Source: DATAQC01 sp051005135 (GTDB lineage Bacteria > Actinomycetota > Acidimicrobiia > Acidimicrobiales > AC-14). Taken from it: 53,910 nt of DNA. Positions 1 to 11,467 of this stretch are shown here, one piece after another. The position numbers and the translations under genes are program-made. The notes beneath the pieces are model-generated. The model had not been told where the DNA came from. It did not search any database and was given only the letters and a program-made list of their open reading frames with translations. Location: assembly GCA_051005135.1 (NCBI GenBank), contig JBPCJQ010000018.1:1-53910 (forward strand), in the 5' to 3' direction. Each line of letters begins with the position of its first letter. Positions within the stretch are counted from its first letter, which is position 1.

Positions 1-32
1 TCCCCCGCTCCTTTCCCTTCCTCTCTTCCTCC

Positions 33-65
<33 letters not shown>

Positions 66-66
66 A

Positions 67-651
67 CTGTCGGGTATCGCCCTGCTGCGCCTGGTGCCCG
101 AAGAGGTCGGCCCCGACCGGGGGTGCCAGCCCTGCCTCTGGGGTGGCGAGGGGGCGGCAGGGGAGCGGGCGGCTCGGGCCATTGCCCGCCTGCAGGCGAT
201 GCTCGGCCCCGGGGCGGTGGCCGTCGCGGTGGTGGAGGGCGCCCGGAGCCCGGCCGAACGTGCTCGCCTGCTGCCGTGGGGCAGTGTTGTTGCAAAGGCC
301 AGTGTTGTTGCAAAGGCCAGGGCGGCACCATGGCCCGGTCGCCTGCCGCCACCATCGCCTGCCACGATCCACTCGCGGGCACCCACCGCCGAGGTGGTCG
401 ACGCTGGCGGCCGGCCTGTGGAGGTAACCGGGCGGGGCAGTCCCTCTGCCTCACCTGCTCGCCTGGCCGTCGCCGGCGGGCCATGGGCCGACGTCATCGC
501 CTGGGCCGGCCCGTGGCCCTCTGACGAGCGCTGGTGGGACCCCCGGGCTCACCGGCGCCGGGCTCGCTGGCAGGTAGTCACCGCCGCCGGTGACGCCCAC
601 CTCCTGGTCGTCGAAGGCGGCCGCTGGTCGGTCGAGGCCACTTACGATTGA
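67..651 (+). CDS. imuB: ImuB-like Y-family polymerase subunit, 3' part only
   Basis: This is the C-terminal part of an ImuB-type protein, the catalytically inactive Y-family polymerase relative that recruits DnaE2 to the sliding clamp during SOS mutagenesis. Visible family signatures are the segment LRLVPEEVGPD, the LWGG motif followed by ERAARAIARLQ, the PWPGRLPPPSPATI segment, and the C-terminal DERWWDP...LLVVEGGRWSVEATYD ending typical of actinobacterial ImuB. The 5' part is lost into the poly-C run. The family is usually about 500 residues; about 194 remain. An 18-base AT-rich tandem duplication (282-317) adds two VVAKA units. Its neighbour dnaE2 at 1971 supports the call. The last 201 bases overlap the opposite-strand PAP2 gene. 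Confidence 0.82.
   Translation: MSGIALLRLVPEEVGPDRGCQPCLWGGEGAAGERAARAIARLQAMLGPGAVAVAVVEGARSPAERARLLPWGSVVAKASVVAKARAAPWPGRLPPPSPATIHSRAPTAEVVDAGGRPVEVTGRGSPSASPARLAVAGGPWADVIAWAGPWPSDERWWDPRAHRRRARWQVVTAAGDAHLLVVEGGRWSVEATYD
282..317 (+). repeat. 18-bp perfect tandem duplication inside imuB
   Basis: The unit CAGTGTTGTTGCAAAGGC occurs twice in direct succession (282-299 and 300-317). It is much more AT-rich than its surroundings and stays in frame, giving SVVAKA-SVVAKA in the linker between the LLPWG and PWPGRL motifs of ImuB. Confidence 0.9.
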
Positions 652-1455
652 GCTGTGGGCGGCATCATGGCGGGAGCCCAGCCGGGCCAGCGTCGCCCGG
701 CACCCGGCCAGCACCATCTCGGCCGCGACTATGAGGGCCATCGCCACCACACCGTCGAGCCAGAAGTGGTTGGCGGTGACGACGACGGCGGCCACGGTGA
801 GCACGGGATGGGCCACGATCCACCATCGCCATGGGCTGGTGCCCACCCGCACCACCACCACGGCGATGATCACCGCCCAGGCCACATGCACCGACGGCAT
901 GGCCGACAGCTGGTAGGCCATCCCCCGGCCCAGGGCCGTGTAAACCGACTGGTGGTACAGCAGGCCGGTGTCGACGAAGCCCAGGTTGTCGAGCATCCGC
1001 GGTGGTGCCACCGGCACCAACTGGATGGCCAGGCTGGCACCTGTCACCAGGGCGATCACGTTGCGGGTGTGGGGGTAGTGGCGGCGGTGGGCGAAGAACA
1101 GCCACACCAGGAACACCAGGAGGGCAGTGCCGTGGACCACCTCGTAGAAGCGGTTAGCGGCCTGCACCAACCAGGGGTGGGGGAGAACGAGCCGCTGGAC
1201 GGCCAGTTCGCTGGGCAGGTGCAGCAGGCGCTCGAGGCGCCAGATCGACCGGGCCCGGGCCAGGGCCCCGTCCGAGCTCATCACCGCCACGGTGCCGGCC
1301 AGCTGCCAGACCGAGTACAGGCCGGCTACCACCGCCGCCTCGCCTGCCACCGCGCCCAGCCTGGGCGCCAATGCGGCCGGTAGCCTGCGGGCGCCCACCG
1401 CGCCCACCGCCAGCCCCCCGGCCAGCTCGGCGGCGTCCTGCCAGGGCAGCCACAT
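451..1455 (-). CDS. PAP2 superfamily membrane phosphatase (Aur1/PAP2_3-like)
   Basis: A polytopic membrane protein of 334 residues with the phosphatase/phosphotransferase signature of the PAP2_3 (inositol-phosphorylceramide-synthase-like) group: PPRML around residue 151, MPSVHVAW around 186-193 with H190 as a likely catalytic histidine, and NHFWLD around 229-234 with H230 and D234. About six hydrophobic segments lie between residues 40 and 250. It probably acts on a lipid phosphate at the membrane; the substrate cannot be read from sequence. The C-terminal 70 residues are hydrophilic and are encoded antisense to the end of imuB, so the real functional end may be near residue 265. It reads away from the cupredoxin gene, 19 bases downstream of that gene's stop. 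Confidence 0.8.
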   Translation of the reverse strand: MWLPWQDAAELAGGLAVGAVGARRLPAALAPRLGAVAGEAAVVAGLYSVWQLAGTVAVMSSDGALARARSIWRLERLLHLPSELAVQRLVLPHPWLVQAANRFYEVVHGTALLVFLVWLFFAHRRHYPHTRNVIALVTGASLAIQLVPVAPPRMLDNLGFVDTGLLYHQSVYTALGRGMAYQLSAMPSVHVAWAVIIAVVVVRVGTSPWRWWIVAHPVLTVAAVVVTANHFWLDGVVAMALIVAAEMVLAGCRATLARLGSRHDAAHSSIVSGLDRPAAAFDDQEVGVTGGGDYLPASPAPVSPGVPPALVRGPRAGPGDDVGPWPAGDGQASR

Positions 1456-1474
1456 GTCCTAGGGCCGCCGCCCA

Positions 1475-1900
1475 CTATCGGACGACGAACGTCCCCTTCA
1501 TCTGGGTGGGATGCACCGAGCACTGGAACCGGTAGGTGCCGGCACCCAGGGCGGTGACCCGATAGGTCACCGTCCTGGGTCCGGTGACTATGTCGCCGGA
1601 GAACAACGGGCTCGACGAGCCCGCCTTCAGGATCACCACGTCGTGGGGGATCGCCTCTTTGTTCTCGAAGGTGATGGTGAGGTCCTGGCCGGCGGGCGCG
1701 GCCAGGCAGGACTTGTCGAAAGCGATGTTGTCGGCCGAGATCGCCAGGTTGGTGCCGGCAGGCGTGCACGCCTGGTTGGCGGCGACAGTGGGGTCTTCGG
1801 GCTTGCTCGCTCCCCCGCACGCGGCCAAGACCACGGCCGCCGCGGCCAACACCAGCGTCACCCTCCTCGACGACCCTTGACGGTGCCTTGTGTCGGCCAT
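1475..1900 (-). CDS. cupredoxin-domain lipoprotein
   Basis: A 141-residue secreted lipoprotein. Residues 12-28 form a signal peptide with lipobox LAAC (Cys28 lipidated). The C-terminal half is a plastocyanin-like domain with a complete type-1 copper ligand set: H86 in IPHDVV, C127 and H130 in QCSVHP, and M134. It should bind one copper and act in electron transfer or copper handling on the outer face of the membrane. The start at 1900 (MADTRHRQ) is preferred over an upstream codon at 1951 because the latter would put 17 extra residues before the signal peptide and would run through the SOS box of dnaE2. It is divergent from dnaE2. Confidence 0.85.
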   Translation of the reverse strand: MADTRHRQGSSRRVTLVLAAAAVVLAACGGASKPEDPTVAANQACTPAGTNLAISADNIAFDKSCLAAPAGQDLTITFENKEAIPHDVVILKAGSSSPLFSGDIVTGPRTVTYRVTALGAGTYRFQCSVHPTQMKGTFVVR

Positions 1901-1942
1901 CGGGGCGACCTTAGGCTTCCGCGGGCAGGGCCGCGAGGTGCC

Positions 1943-1956
1943 CGAACACACGTTCG
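1943..1956. promoter_or_regulatory. LexA/SOS box upstream of dnaE2
   Basis: The 14-mer CGAACACACGTTCG is a dyad with GAAC-N4-GTTC, matching the core of the actinobacterial LexA operator (TCGAAC-N4-GTTCGA in mycobacteria). It ends 14 bases before the GTG of dnaE2 and sits in the short gap to the divergent cupredoxin gene, where LexA would block dnaE2 transcription until DNA damage. dnaE2 is a known SOS gene in actinobacteria, which makes a chance match unlikely. Confidence 0.85.
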
Positions 1957-1970
1957 CCTAAAGTGGGCGT

Positions 1971-5231
<3,261 letters not shown>

Positions 5232-5320
5232 TCAGCAATCGATGGCGAACCTGGCGGCCCCGAAGCGTGGCCAGTGCGTGATTACGCTGATCCTCTGCGA
5301 GCGTCTGGGAGGGCGGGTCC

Positions 5321-6232
5321 GTGATCGAGGTCTTCGACCTGAGCAAGCGGTACGGCGCCACGGTGGCGGTCGACCATCTGTCGTTCGCCGTCCAGCCCGG
5401 GAAGGTGACCGGGTTCCTCGGTCCCAACGGCGCCGGCAAGTCGACCACGATGCGCCTGATCCTGGGCCTCGACCGCCCCAACGGCGGCAAGGCGCTGATC
5501 GGCGGCCGGCCCTACCGCGACTTGGCGCAGCCGCTGCGGGTGGTGGGCGCCCTGCTTGAAGCCAGGGCGGTGCACTCGGGTCGCTCCGCCTACAACCATC
5601 TGCTGGTGCTGGCCCAGACCCAGAAGCTGCCACGCCGCCGCGTCGACGAGGTGATCGACCTGATCGGGTTGCGGGAGGCGGCGCACCGGCGAGCCGGCGG
5701 CTTCTCCCTGGGTATGAGCCAGCGCCTGGGCATCGCCGCCGCGCTGCTCGGTGATCCCCAGGTGCTGGTGCTCGACGAGCCGGTGAACGGGCTCGACCCC
5801 GAGGGCATCCGCTGGATCCGCAACCTCATGAAGCGACTGGCGGCGGAGGGCCGCACCGTGTTCGTGTCCAGCCACCTGATGAACGAGATGGCGGTCACCG
5901 CCGACCACCTGATCGTGATCGGCCGGGGGTGCCTGATCGCCGACTGCCCCGCGGCGGAGTTCATCGCCCGCAGCTCGCACAAGTCGGTGCGTGTGCGGGG
6001 GCCCGACCCGTCCGCGCTGGCCCAGGCGATCGACGCCGAGGGAGGCCAGGTGCAGACGGGCCAAGACGGCGCCATTACAGTCACCGGCCTCGACGCTGCC
6101 CAGATAGGTGAGCTGACAGCCCGCCACTCGCTGGTCCTGCACGAGCTGAGCCCGCAGCTGGCGTCGCTGGAGGAGGCCTTCATGGAGCTGACCGGCGACA
6201 GCGTCGACTACGGCGCCCAGGCCCAGGCATGA
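5321..6232 (+). CDS. ABC transporter ATP-binding protein (ABC-2 type)
   Basis: A 303-residue ATPase that energises the ABC-2 permease encoded next. Walker A GPNGAGKST lies at residues 34-42, a signature motif FSLGMSQR near 127, Walker B VLVLDEP near 150 followed by the D-loop NGLDPEG, and the switch histidine in VSSHLMNEM near 188. A C-terminal extension of about 90 residues (DUF4162-like) is typical of exporters of drugs, bacteriocins or lipids. The GTG start has a GGGAGG ribosome site upstream. Its stop overlaps the permease start in ATGA. The substrate is not predictable. Confidence 0.92.
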   Translation: MIEVFDLSKRYGATVAVDHLSFAVQPGKVTGFLGPNGAGKSTTMRLILGLDRPNGGKALIGGRPYRDLAQPLRVVGALLEARAVHSGRSAYNHLLVLAQTQKLPRRRVDEVIDLIGLREAAHRRAGGFSLGMSQRLGIAAALLGDPQVLVLDEPVNGLDPEGIRWIRNLMKRLAAEGRTVFVSSHLMNEMAVTADHLIVIGRGCLIADCPAAEFIARSSHKSVRVRGPDPSALAQAIDAEGGQVQTGQDGAITVTGLDAAQIGELTARHSLVLHELSPQLASLEEAFMELTGDSVDYGAQAQA

Positions 6233-7065
6233 CCACCACCACGCCTGTTGCCGACTCCCCGTCCATCGACGCCGCTGGCTCGGGGAGCTTCGGTGGGATC
6301 CTGGCCTCGGAGTGGACGAAGCTGCGCTCGGTGCGCTCGACGGTGAGGTCGTTGCTGATCCTCGTCGTGTTGACCCTCGGGTTCACTGCCCTGTTCACCT
6401 GGTTGACGGTGTCGCAGTGGGACAAGACCGGCCACTCTGAGCAGACCCAGATCCTGGCCGACCCGGTAGGCACGATCCTGGGCGCCGGCTTCCAGCTCAG
6501 CCAGCTCGCCATCTGCGTGCTGGGAGTGCTGTTCATGGCCAGCGAGTACTCAACCGGAATGATCCGCTCCAGCCTGCTCGCAGTCCCCAAGCGCACGCCG
6601 ATGCTGTGGGCCAAGTGCCTGGTGTTCGCTGGAGTGGTGTTCGTCGTGGCTGAGCTGGTGGCCTTTCCGTCCTTCTTCATCGGCGCCTCGATCCTGCACT
6701 CCAAGGCTCAGGTGGCCCTGGGAGACCCCGGGGTGGCCCGGGCGGTTGTCGGCGCCGGGCTGTACCTGGCCGTGCTGGGTCTGTTCGCCCTGGCCATCGG
6801 GGCCATCGTGCGCCACACCGCCGGTGCCATCACCGGCATCATCGGCTTCGTCCTCGTCCTTTCGCCCCTCGCCCAGCTGCTGCCGGGAAGCGTGGGCGAG
6901 CACGTCCACTCCTACCTGCCCTCCGAAGCCGGTCACCTGATTGCCCAGGCCCACCAGGGCCCCAACGACCTGCTCAGCCCGTGGCAAGGGTTCGCGGTGT
7001 TCTGTTTGTGGACCGCCGTCCTGCTCGGCGGGGCGGCCTATCTGCTCAACCGAAGAGACGCTTGA
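6229..7065 (+). CDS. ABC-2 type transporter permease
   Basis: A 278-residue membrane subunit pairing with the preceding ATPase. Six hydrophobic stretches are visible: about residues 42-62, 82-108, 122-148, 165-190, 194-216 and 250-272. The N-terminal ASEWTKLRSVRST motif is characteristic of the actinobacterial ABC-2 permease family. It starts at 6229 inside the stop of the ATPase gene (ATGA), so the two are translationally coupled. Confidence 0.88.
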   Translation: MTTTTPVADSPSIDAAGSGSFGGILASEWTKLRSVRSTVRSLLILVVLTLGFTALFTWLTVSQWDKTGHSEQTQILADPVGTILGAGFQLSQLAICVLGVLFMASEYSTGMIRSSLLAVPKRTPMLWAKCLVFAGVVFVVAELVAFPSFFIGASILHSKAQVALGDPGVARAVVGAGLYLAVLGLFALAIGAIVRHTAGAITGIIGFVLVLSPLAQLLPGSVGEHVHSYLPSEAGHLIAQAHQGPNDLLSPWQGFAVFCLWTAVLLGGAAYLLNRRDA

Positions 7066-7260
7066 AGCTCGGTCCGTCCACCTCTTGACGAAGGGGACGG
7101 GTCGACCCCTGACTTTAGCGACACCGCCTGAGACTTAGGGCGCCGGGGATTCTTTCCCGACCCCTCGGCGTCCGTGGTGGCGCCTTTTCCCAGGTGAGCA
7201 CACTGTTCCACCACCCGGCGGGGTGAACGTGTCAGGATTCTGGCTCGGGGAGGAGGTCGC

Positions 7261-7803
7261 ATGGCCAAGCTGGGGCGAAACGACCGGTGCCCATGTGGCA
7301 GCGGGAAGAAGGTCAAGCGCTGCTGTCCTGAGTCGGCGGCGATGTCACCGGCCCAACGGGCCCGAGCCGAGCTGGCCGAGCTGGCCGCCTCGCTGGCTCC
7401 TGCTCTCACGGGGCGCACCGACGAGCAGCTCCACCGCCTTCTCGACCAGGTGCCGGCGCTGCCCGCTCTCGACCTGTCCCTCGCCTGGTGCCTGCCCCGG
7501 GTCCCCCCTCCTGAGCTCGAGCACCTGCGGGCCGCCGTCCACGACGACGACATCGAGGCGGTTAAGGCGGCGTTGCCCTCGGCTTTGTCGGTGCTCGACG
7601 GCCAGGTGGGCCGGGCCCGGCTGGCGCACGCCGTGCTGGCCCTGCGCGACGCCGGGCACGTCGAGCCGCCGTTGGCCGCAGCGGCGGTCATCGACCTGGC
7701 CAGTGGTTCGCCTCAGCTGGTCATGGCCAGCATCGTCGACGCTGTGCTCGTCGACGTGGGGACCGCACCGACGCCTGCCGGCCTGCTCCTCACCCGCTCC
7801 TGA
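7261..7803 (+). CDS. SEC-C motif protein
   Basis: A 180-residue cytoplasmic protein with an N-terminal zinc-binding SEC-C motif (RNDRCPCGSGKKVKRCC, residues 6-22), as found at the end of SecA and in many stand-alone proteins. The remainder is alpha-helical and unrecognised. The ATG at 7261 has a strong GGAGGAGG ribosome site 5 bases upstream. It may bind ribosomes or nucleic acid by analogy, but nothing in the sequence fixes a role. Confidence 0.8.
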   Translation: MAKLGRNDRCPCGSGKKVKRCCPESAAMSPAQRARAELAELAASLAPALTGRTDEQLHRLLDQVPALPALDLSLAWCLPRVPPPELEHLRAAVHDDDIEAVKAALPSALSVLDGQVGRARLAHAVLALRDAGHVEPPLAAAAVIDLASGSPQLVMASIVDAVLVDVGTAPTPAGLLLTRS

Positions 7804-7861
7804 GGGCCGGTTCGCCAACGCCGCCTGTTTCCCGCGTCGCCGGCGGGGGCAGACATGGCTC

Positions 7862-8431
7862 ATGGACGCCATCGTGATGCTTCGCAATGACCACCGCAAC
7901 GTGGAACGCCTCTTCAAGCAGTTCGAGAAGGCGGGGCCCAGTGCGCACAAGACCCGGCGGGGCATCGCCGACAAGATCATCGAGGAGCTCTCGGTGCACG
8001 CCGCGATCGAGGAGCAGGTGTTCTACCCGGCAGTGCGCGCCGCGGTGCCCGATGCCGACGACGACGTGCTGGAGGGCCTGGAGGAGCACCACATCGTGAA
8101 GTGGACATTGTCCGAGCTCGACGGCATGGACCCGGAGCACGAGCGCTTCGTACCCAAGATGACCGTCCTGATCGAAAGCGTCCGCCATCACGTCGAGGAG
8201 GAGGAGGGCGAGCTCTTCCCGATGGTCCGCGAGGCCATGGGCCGCAAGCAGCTCACCGAGCTGGGCGGGGCGCTCGAGACAGCCAAGAAGGTGGCGCCCA
8301 TCCGTCCCCATCCCAAGGCCCCCGACACCCCACCTGCCAACCTGGCGGCCGGCGCCGGGGCCGCAGTAGTCGACAGGGCCCGGGCTGCAGTGAAGAAGGC
8401 GGCCAAGAAGGCGGCCAAGAAGGCCCGTTGA
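7862..8431 (+). CDS. hemerythrin HHE-domain protein with Lys/Ala-rich tail
   Basis: A 189-residue protein. Residues 1-125 are a hemerythrin-like four-helix bundle with candidate di-iron ligands H11, H46, E50, H76/H77, H110 and E114, expected to bind oxygen, NO or serve redox sensing. Residues 140-175 are a Pro/Ala linker, and the last 12 residues (KKAAKKAAKKAR) resemble histone H1/HupB-like basic tails that bind DNA. The start at 7862 (MDAIVMLRNDH) is where homology begins; the open frame runs further upstream only as an out-of-frame shadow of the SEC-C gene. Confidence 0.85.
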   Translation: MDAIVMLRNDHRNVERLFKQFEKAGPSAHKTRRGIADKIIEELSVHAAIEEQVFYPAVRAAVPDADDDVLEGLEEHHIVKWTLSELDGMDPEHERFVPKMTVLIESVRHHVEEEEGELFPMVREAMGRKQLTELGGALETAKKVAPIRPHPKAPDTPPANLAAGAGAAVVDRARAAVKKAAKKAAKKAR

Positions 8432-8442
8432 GCCGGGAGCCC

Positions 8443-9252
8443 TCAGCTGGGGTGGCTGCCCAGGGCCACGATGCGGCGGGACACGGCCCGGGGGGTCATG
8501 CGGGAAAGGGTGGCCATAATCTGGTAGCGGAGGCCGACCACATGGCCAGCCTGGCCCCGGCGGAGGGCCCGCAGGCCCGCGGTGGCGACCTGGTCGGCGC
8601 TCAGCCACAGCGAAGCGGGTAGATGGACAGCGGGCATACCGGCGATGCCGTGCCACTCCGTGTGCGTGAAGCCGGGCATGAGAGCCAGCACTGTGACACC
8701 TCGGCCTCGCACCTCTTCGTGCACGGCCTCGCTGAAGCTGGTGAGGTAAGCCTTGGTGGCGCCGTAGGTGGCCCAGTAGGGGAGGGGCTGCAGGCTTGCC
8801 ACCGACGATACGTTGACGATGCCGCCCCGGCCCCGTTCGAGCATGCCGGCAAGGGCGGCCTTGCTCAGGCGCACGGGCGCCAGCACATTGAGACGGATCT
8901 CGGCTTCTTCTCGGTCGAGGGGCAGGTCGGCGAACGAGCCACTGGTGCCGAAGCCGGCACTGTTGACCAGGAGGTCGACGGGACGCTCGCCATCGGCCAG
9001 GCGCCCTTCGACGCCACCCAGGGCGTCGGCATCGGTGAGGTCGGCCACCACCACCTCGACGTCGCAGCCGTGGGCAGTCTGCAGCTCGGCGGCCAGCTCA
9101 CCCAGGCGGTCGGCGCGCCGGCCCACCACCACCAGGTTGCTGCCCGCGGTGGCCAGGGCGACCGCGAACGCCCGGCCGATGCCGCTGGAGGCTCCGGTGA
9201 CCAGGGCCCGCCGCCATTCCGGTGCCTTACCGTCTCCACGCAGCGTAGGCAT
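8443..9252 (-). CDS. short-chain dehydrogenase/reductase
   Basis: A 269-residue classical SDR with a Rossmann fold: cofactor motif TGASSGIG (19-26), basic residues after beta-2 (GRRADR) favouring NADP(H), NSAG at 97-100 in place of NNAG, catalytic S150, and Y163-x3-K167 (YGATK). The substrate is unknown. It is convergent with the hemerythrin gene (12 bases apart) and divergent from glnB. Confidence 0.88.
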   Translation of the reverse strand: MPTLRGDGKAPEWRRALVTGASSGIGRAFAVALATAGSNLVVVGRRADRLGELAAELQTAHGCDVEVVVADLTDADALGGVEGRLADGERPVDLLVNSAGFGTSGSFADLPLDREEAEIRLNVLAPVRLSKAALAGMLERGRGGIVNVSSVASLQPLPYWATYGATKAYLTSFSEAVHEEVRGRGVTVLALMPGFTHTEWHGIAGMPAVHLPASLWLSADQVATAGLRALRRGQAGHVVGLRYQIMATLSRMTPRAVSRRIVALGSHPS

Positions 9253-9311
9253 GTTGCCATCCTACGCCCGCGCCTCGGCGGTGGCCCCGCCGGCGCGTTA
9301 GCTTGCTCGGC

Positions 9312-9650
9312 GTGAAACTAGTGACCGCCATCATCAAGCCGTTCAAGCTCGACGACGTCAAGGACGGCCTGCAGGGGCTCGGCATCCAGGGCATGACGGT
9401 GTCAGAGGTGCAGGGGTTCGGCCGCCAGCGGGGCCACACCGAGGTGTACCGGGGCACCGAGTACACCGTCGACTTCGTGCCCAAGGTGAGGGTCGAGGTG
9501 GTGGTCGACGATGCCGAGGCGTCAGCGGCGGTACAGGCCATCACCGGCGCGGCCCGCACAGACAAGATCGGCGACGGCAAGGTGTGGATCGTCCCCGTGG
9601 AGGACATCGTTCGTATCCGCACGGGCGAGATGGGGCGCGACGCCCTCTGA
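9312..9650 (+). CDS. glnB: PII nitrogen regulatory protein
   Basis: A 112-residue PII signal protein. The T-loop contains Tyr51 in GHTEVYRGTEYTVDF, the site of uridylylation or adenylylation, and the C-terminal segment TGAARTDKIGDGKVWIVPVE carries the ATP/2-oxoglutarate pocket. The start is GTG at 9312: numbering from it places the modified tyrosine exactly at position 51 as in the family, so the TTG at 9303 is not used. Unlike most actinobacterial glnK loci, no amtB or glnD lies next to it here. Confidence 0.93.
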   Translation: MKLVTAIIKPFKLDDVKDGLQGLGIQGMTVSEVQGFGRQRGHTEVYRGTEYTVDFVPKVRVEVVVDDAEASAAVQAITGAARTDKIGDGKVWIVPVEDIVRIRTGEMGRDAL

Positions 9651-9708
9651 GCGCACCCTAAGGGGGGTACACCATCGCCGGCTCCAGCCCCGGTACCCTT
9701 CTCCACCG

Positions 9709-11463
9709 GTGGCCGCCCAGAGCCCGTCGCGATTGTTCGCCTTCGCGGCGGCCGTAGTTGCCACGGCGATCGCCGCGGTGTTGGTGTTGGTGCCCTCGGG
9801 CCGCACCAGCCTGGCTGCCTCCCATGCCGTCGGCCCCAAGGTGCCGGCGCGCTCGGCCACTGCCGGCCATGCCCGATGGATCATCGACGAGAACGCCAGG
9901 CCGGGCAGCTCGGACTGGCAGATCACCGGCCCCATCGACCACGGCAACATCGAGGGCTACGCCGACGCCACCAGCGCCACCGTGGGTGAGACCGTGCGCC
10001 TGTACGTGTCCACCGACGCCCGGTCGTACCGGGTGGACGCCTACCGGATGGGTTGGTACGGGGGCAAGCAGGCCCGCCTGGTCTGGAGCTCGCCCGTCCA
10101 GACCGGCGTGCGCCAGGCCGCGCCGAGCGTCGACCCGCTCACTCGGATGGTCGAGGCTCGCTGGGACCCCTCGGTCAGTGTCTCCATCGACAAGTCGTGG
10201 CCTCCCGGTGACTACCTCTTCAAGCTGAGCGGCGACAACGGCTACGCCCAGTTCGTGCCCTTCATCGTGCGCGACGACGCCAGCAGTGCCGCGCTGGTAG
10301 TGGTCAACGCGGTCACCACCTGGCAGGCCTACAACAAGTGGGGCGGCCACAGCCTCTACGAGGGCGTCGACCGCTCGGGTGTCACCACCCCGCAGGCCCG
10401 TTCCCAGGTCGTGTCGTTCGACCGCCCCTACCAGAACGACTCGGGCGCCGGCGACTTCCTGGGCAACGAGCTACCCCTGGTCTCGCTGGTGGAGAAGCAG
10501 GGCTACGACGTCACCTACTGGACCGACACAGACCTTCACCGCCGCGGCGCCCGGTTGGCCGACCACAAGTCGATGCTCAGCCTGGGCCACGACGAGTACT
10601 GGTCAGCCGAGATGCGGGGAGCGGTGGAGCGGGCGCGCGACGCGGGGACCAACGTGGCCTTCCTCGGGGCCAATGCCCTGTTCCGGGCCATCCGCCTGGA
10701 GGCCTCCCCACTGGGTCCCGACCGCCACGAGGTCAACTACCGCACCGCCCGCGACGATCCCCTCACCGGCGTCGACAACAGCCGGGTGACGGTGAGCTGG
10801 CGCGAGCCGCCCCTCGACCGTCCCGAGAGCACTCTGGTGGGCGACTACTACCAGTGCAACCCGGTCAAGGCAGACATGGTGGTGGCCGACTCGTCGGCCT
10901 GGGTGTTCGCCGGCACGGGGCTGGCCGCCGGTGACAAGCTGCGCAACGTCGTGGGGCCCGAGTTCGATCGCTACGACCCGTTGGCCCCCCGGCCGCCCGG
11001 CCCGGTGCAGGTGCTGGCTCACTCGCCGGTCAGGTGCGGGGGTGAGGCCACCTTCTCCGACATGACCTGGTACAGCGCGCCGAGCGGGGCGGGGGTGTTC
11101 GCCACCGGCACGAACTGGTGGGTCAGCAGGCTCAGGACGGAGTGTCTGCCTTCCTCCGACAACTGCGGGGACGACAATGTGCGGGCCATCACCCTCAACG
11201 TGCTCGATGCGTTCGCCGCGGGCCCGGCAGGCCGGGCCCATCCCTCGATGTCCAACCTCAGCCGGCTTGGCCAGCAGAGCCAGGCCACCACGCCGACGAG
11301 CGTCAGCGAACGGGTCGCCCCGTCCACCACCTCGCTCTATGTCACCTCCACCACCCGCGGCACCCGCTACGTTCCTCCGACGCGCCCATCGACGACCCGC
11401 AACCCCTACCCGACGCCGTCCACCGCGCCCGTGCTGCCCTTCCCAACCCCACCGAGGAGGTGA
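9709..11463 (+). CDS. secreted N,N-dimethylformamidase-subunit-like protein
   Basis: A protein of about 584 residues. Residues 8-35 are a hydrophobic signal or anchor. The mature part matches, by eye, the C-terminal domain of the large subunit of N,N-dimethylformamidase (DMFA2_C-like), with landmarks DAYRMGWYGG, NAVTTWQAYNKWGG, SLGHDEYWS and VVGPEFDRYD. Residues after 510 are a Thr/Ser/Pro-rich tail of low complexity. True DMFase is cytoplasmic and binds iron, so an exported form probably has another role, perhaps on a surface glycan or amide. The GTG at 9709 is chosen because upstream codons are a shadow of glnB; the ribosome site is weak. Confidence 0.72.
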   Translation: MAAQSPSRLFAFAAAVVATAIAAVLVLVPSGRTSLAASHAVGPKVPARSATAGHARWIIDENARPGSSDWQITGPIDHGNIEGYADATSATVGETVRLYVSTDARSYRVDAYRMGWYGGKQARLVWSSPVQTGVRQAAPSVDPLTRMVEARWDPSVSVSIDKSWPPGDYLFKLSGDNGYAQFVPFIVRDDASSAALVVVNAVTTWQAYNKWGGHSLYEGVDRSGVTTPQARSQVVSFDRPYQNDSGAGDFLGNELPLVSLVEKQGYDVTYWTDTDLHRRGARLADHKSMLSLGHDEYWSAEMRGAVERARDAGTNVAFLGANALFRAIRLEASPLGPDRHEVNYRTARDDPLTGVDNSRVTVSWREPPLDRPESTLVGDYYQCNPVKADMVVADSSAWVFAGTGLAAGDKLRNVVGPEFDRYDPLAPRPPGPVQVLAHSPVRCGGEATFSDMTWYSAPSGAGVFATGTNWWVSRLRTECLPSSDNCGDDNVRAITLNVLDAFAAGPAGRAHPSMSNLSRLGQQSQATTPTSVSERVAPSTTSLYVTSTTRGTRYVPPTRPSTTRNPYPTPSTAPVLPFPTPPRR

Positions 11464-11467
11464 GCCG

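Noticed and set aside
283..318. The AT-rich duplication in imuB as a promoter or binding site
   Set aside because: It lies mid-gene and keeps the frame; no promoter-like boxes or dyad are present.
7223..7861. A long N-terminal extension of the hemerythrin gene
   Set aside because: It is a frame-shifted shadow of the SEC-C gene; homology starts exactly at ATG 7862.
8398..8428. AAGAAGGCGGCC repeats as a separate DNA repeat element
   Set aside because: They are simply codons for the KKAA tail of the hemerythrin protein.
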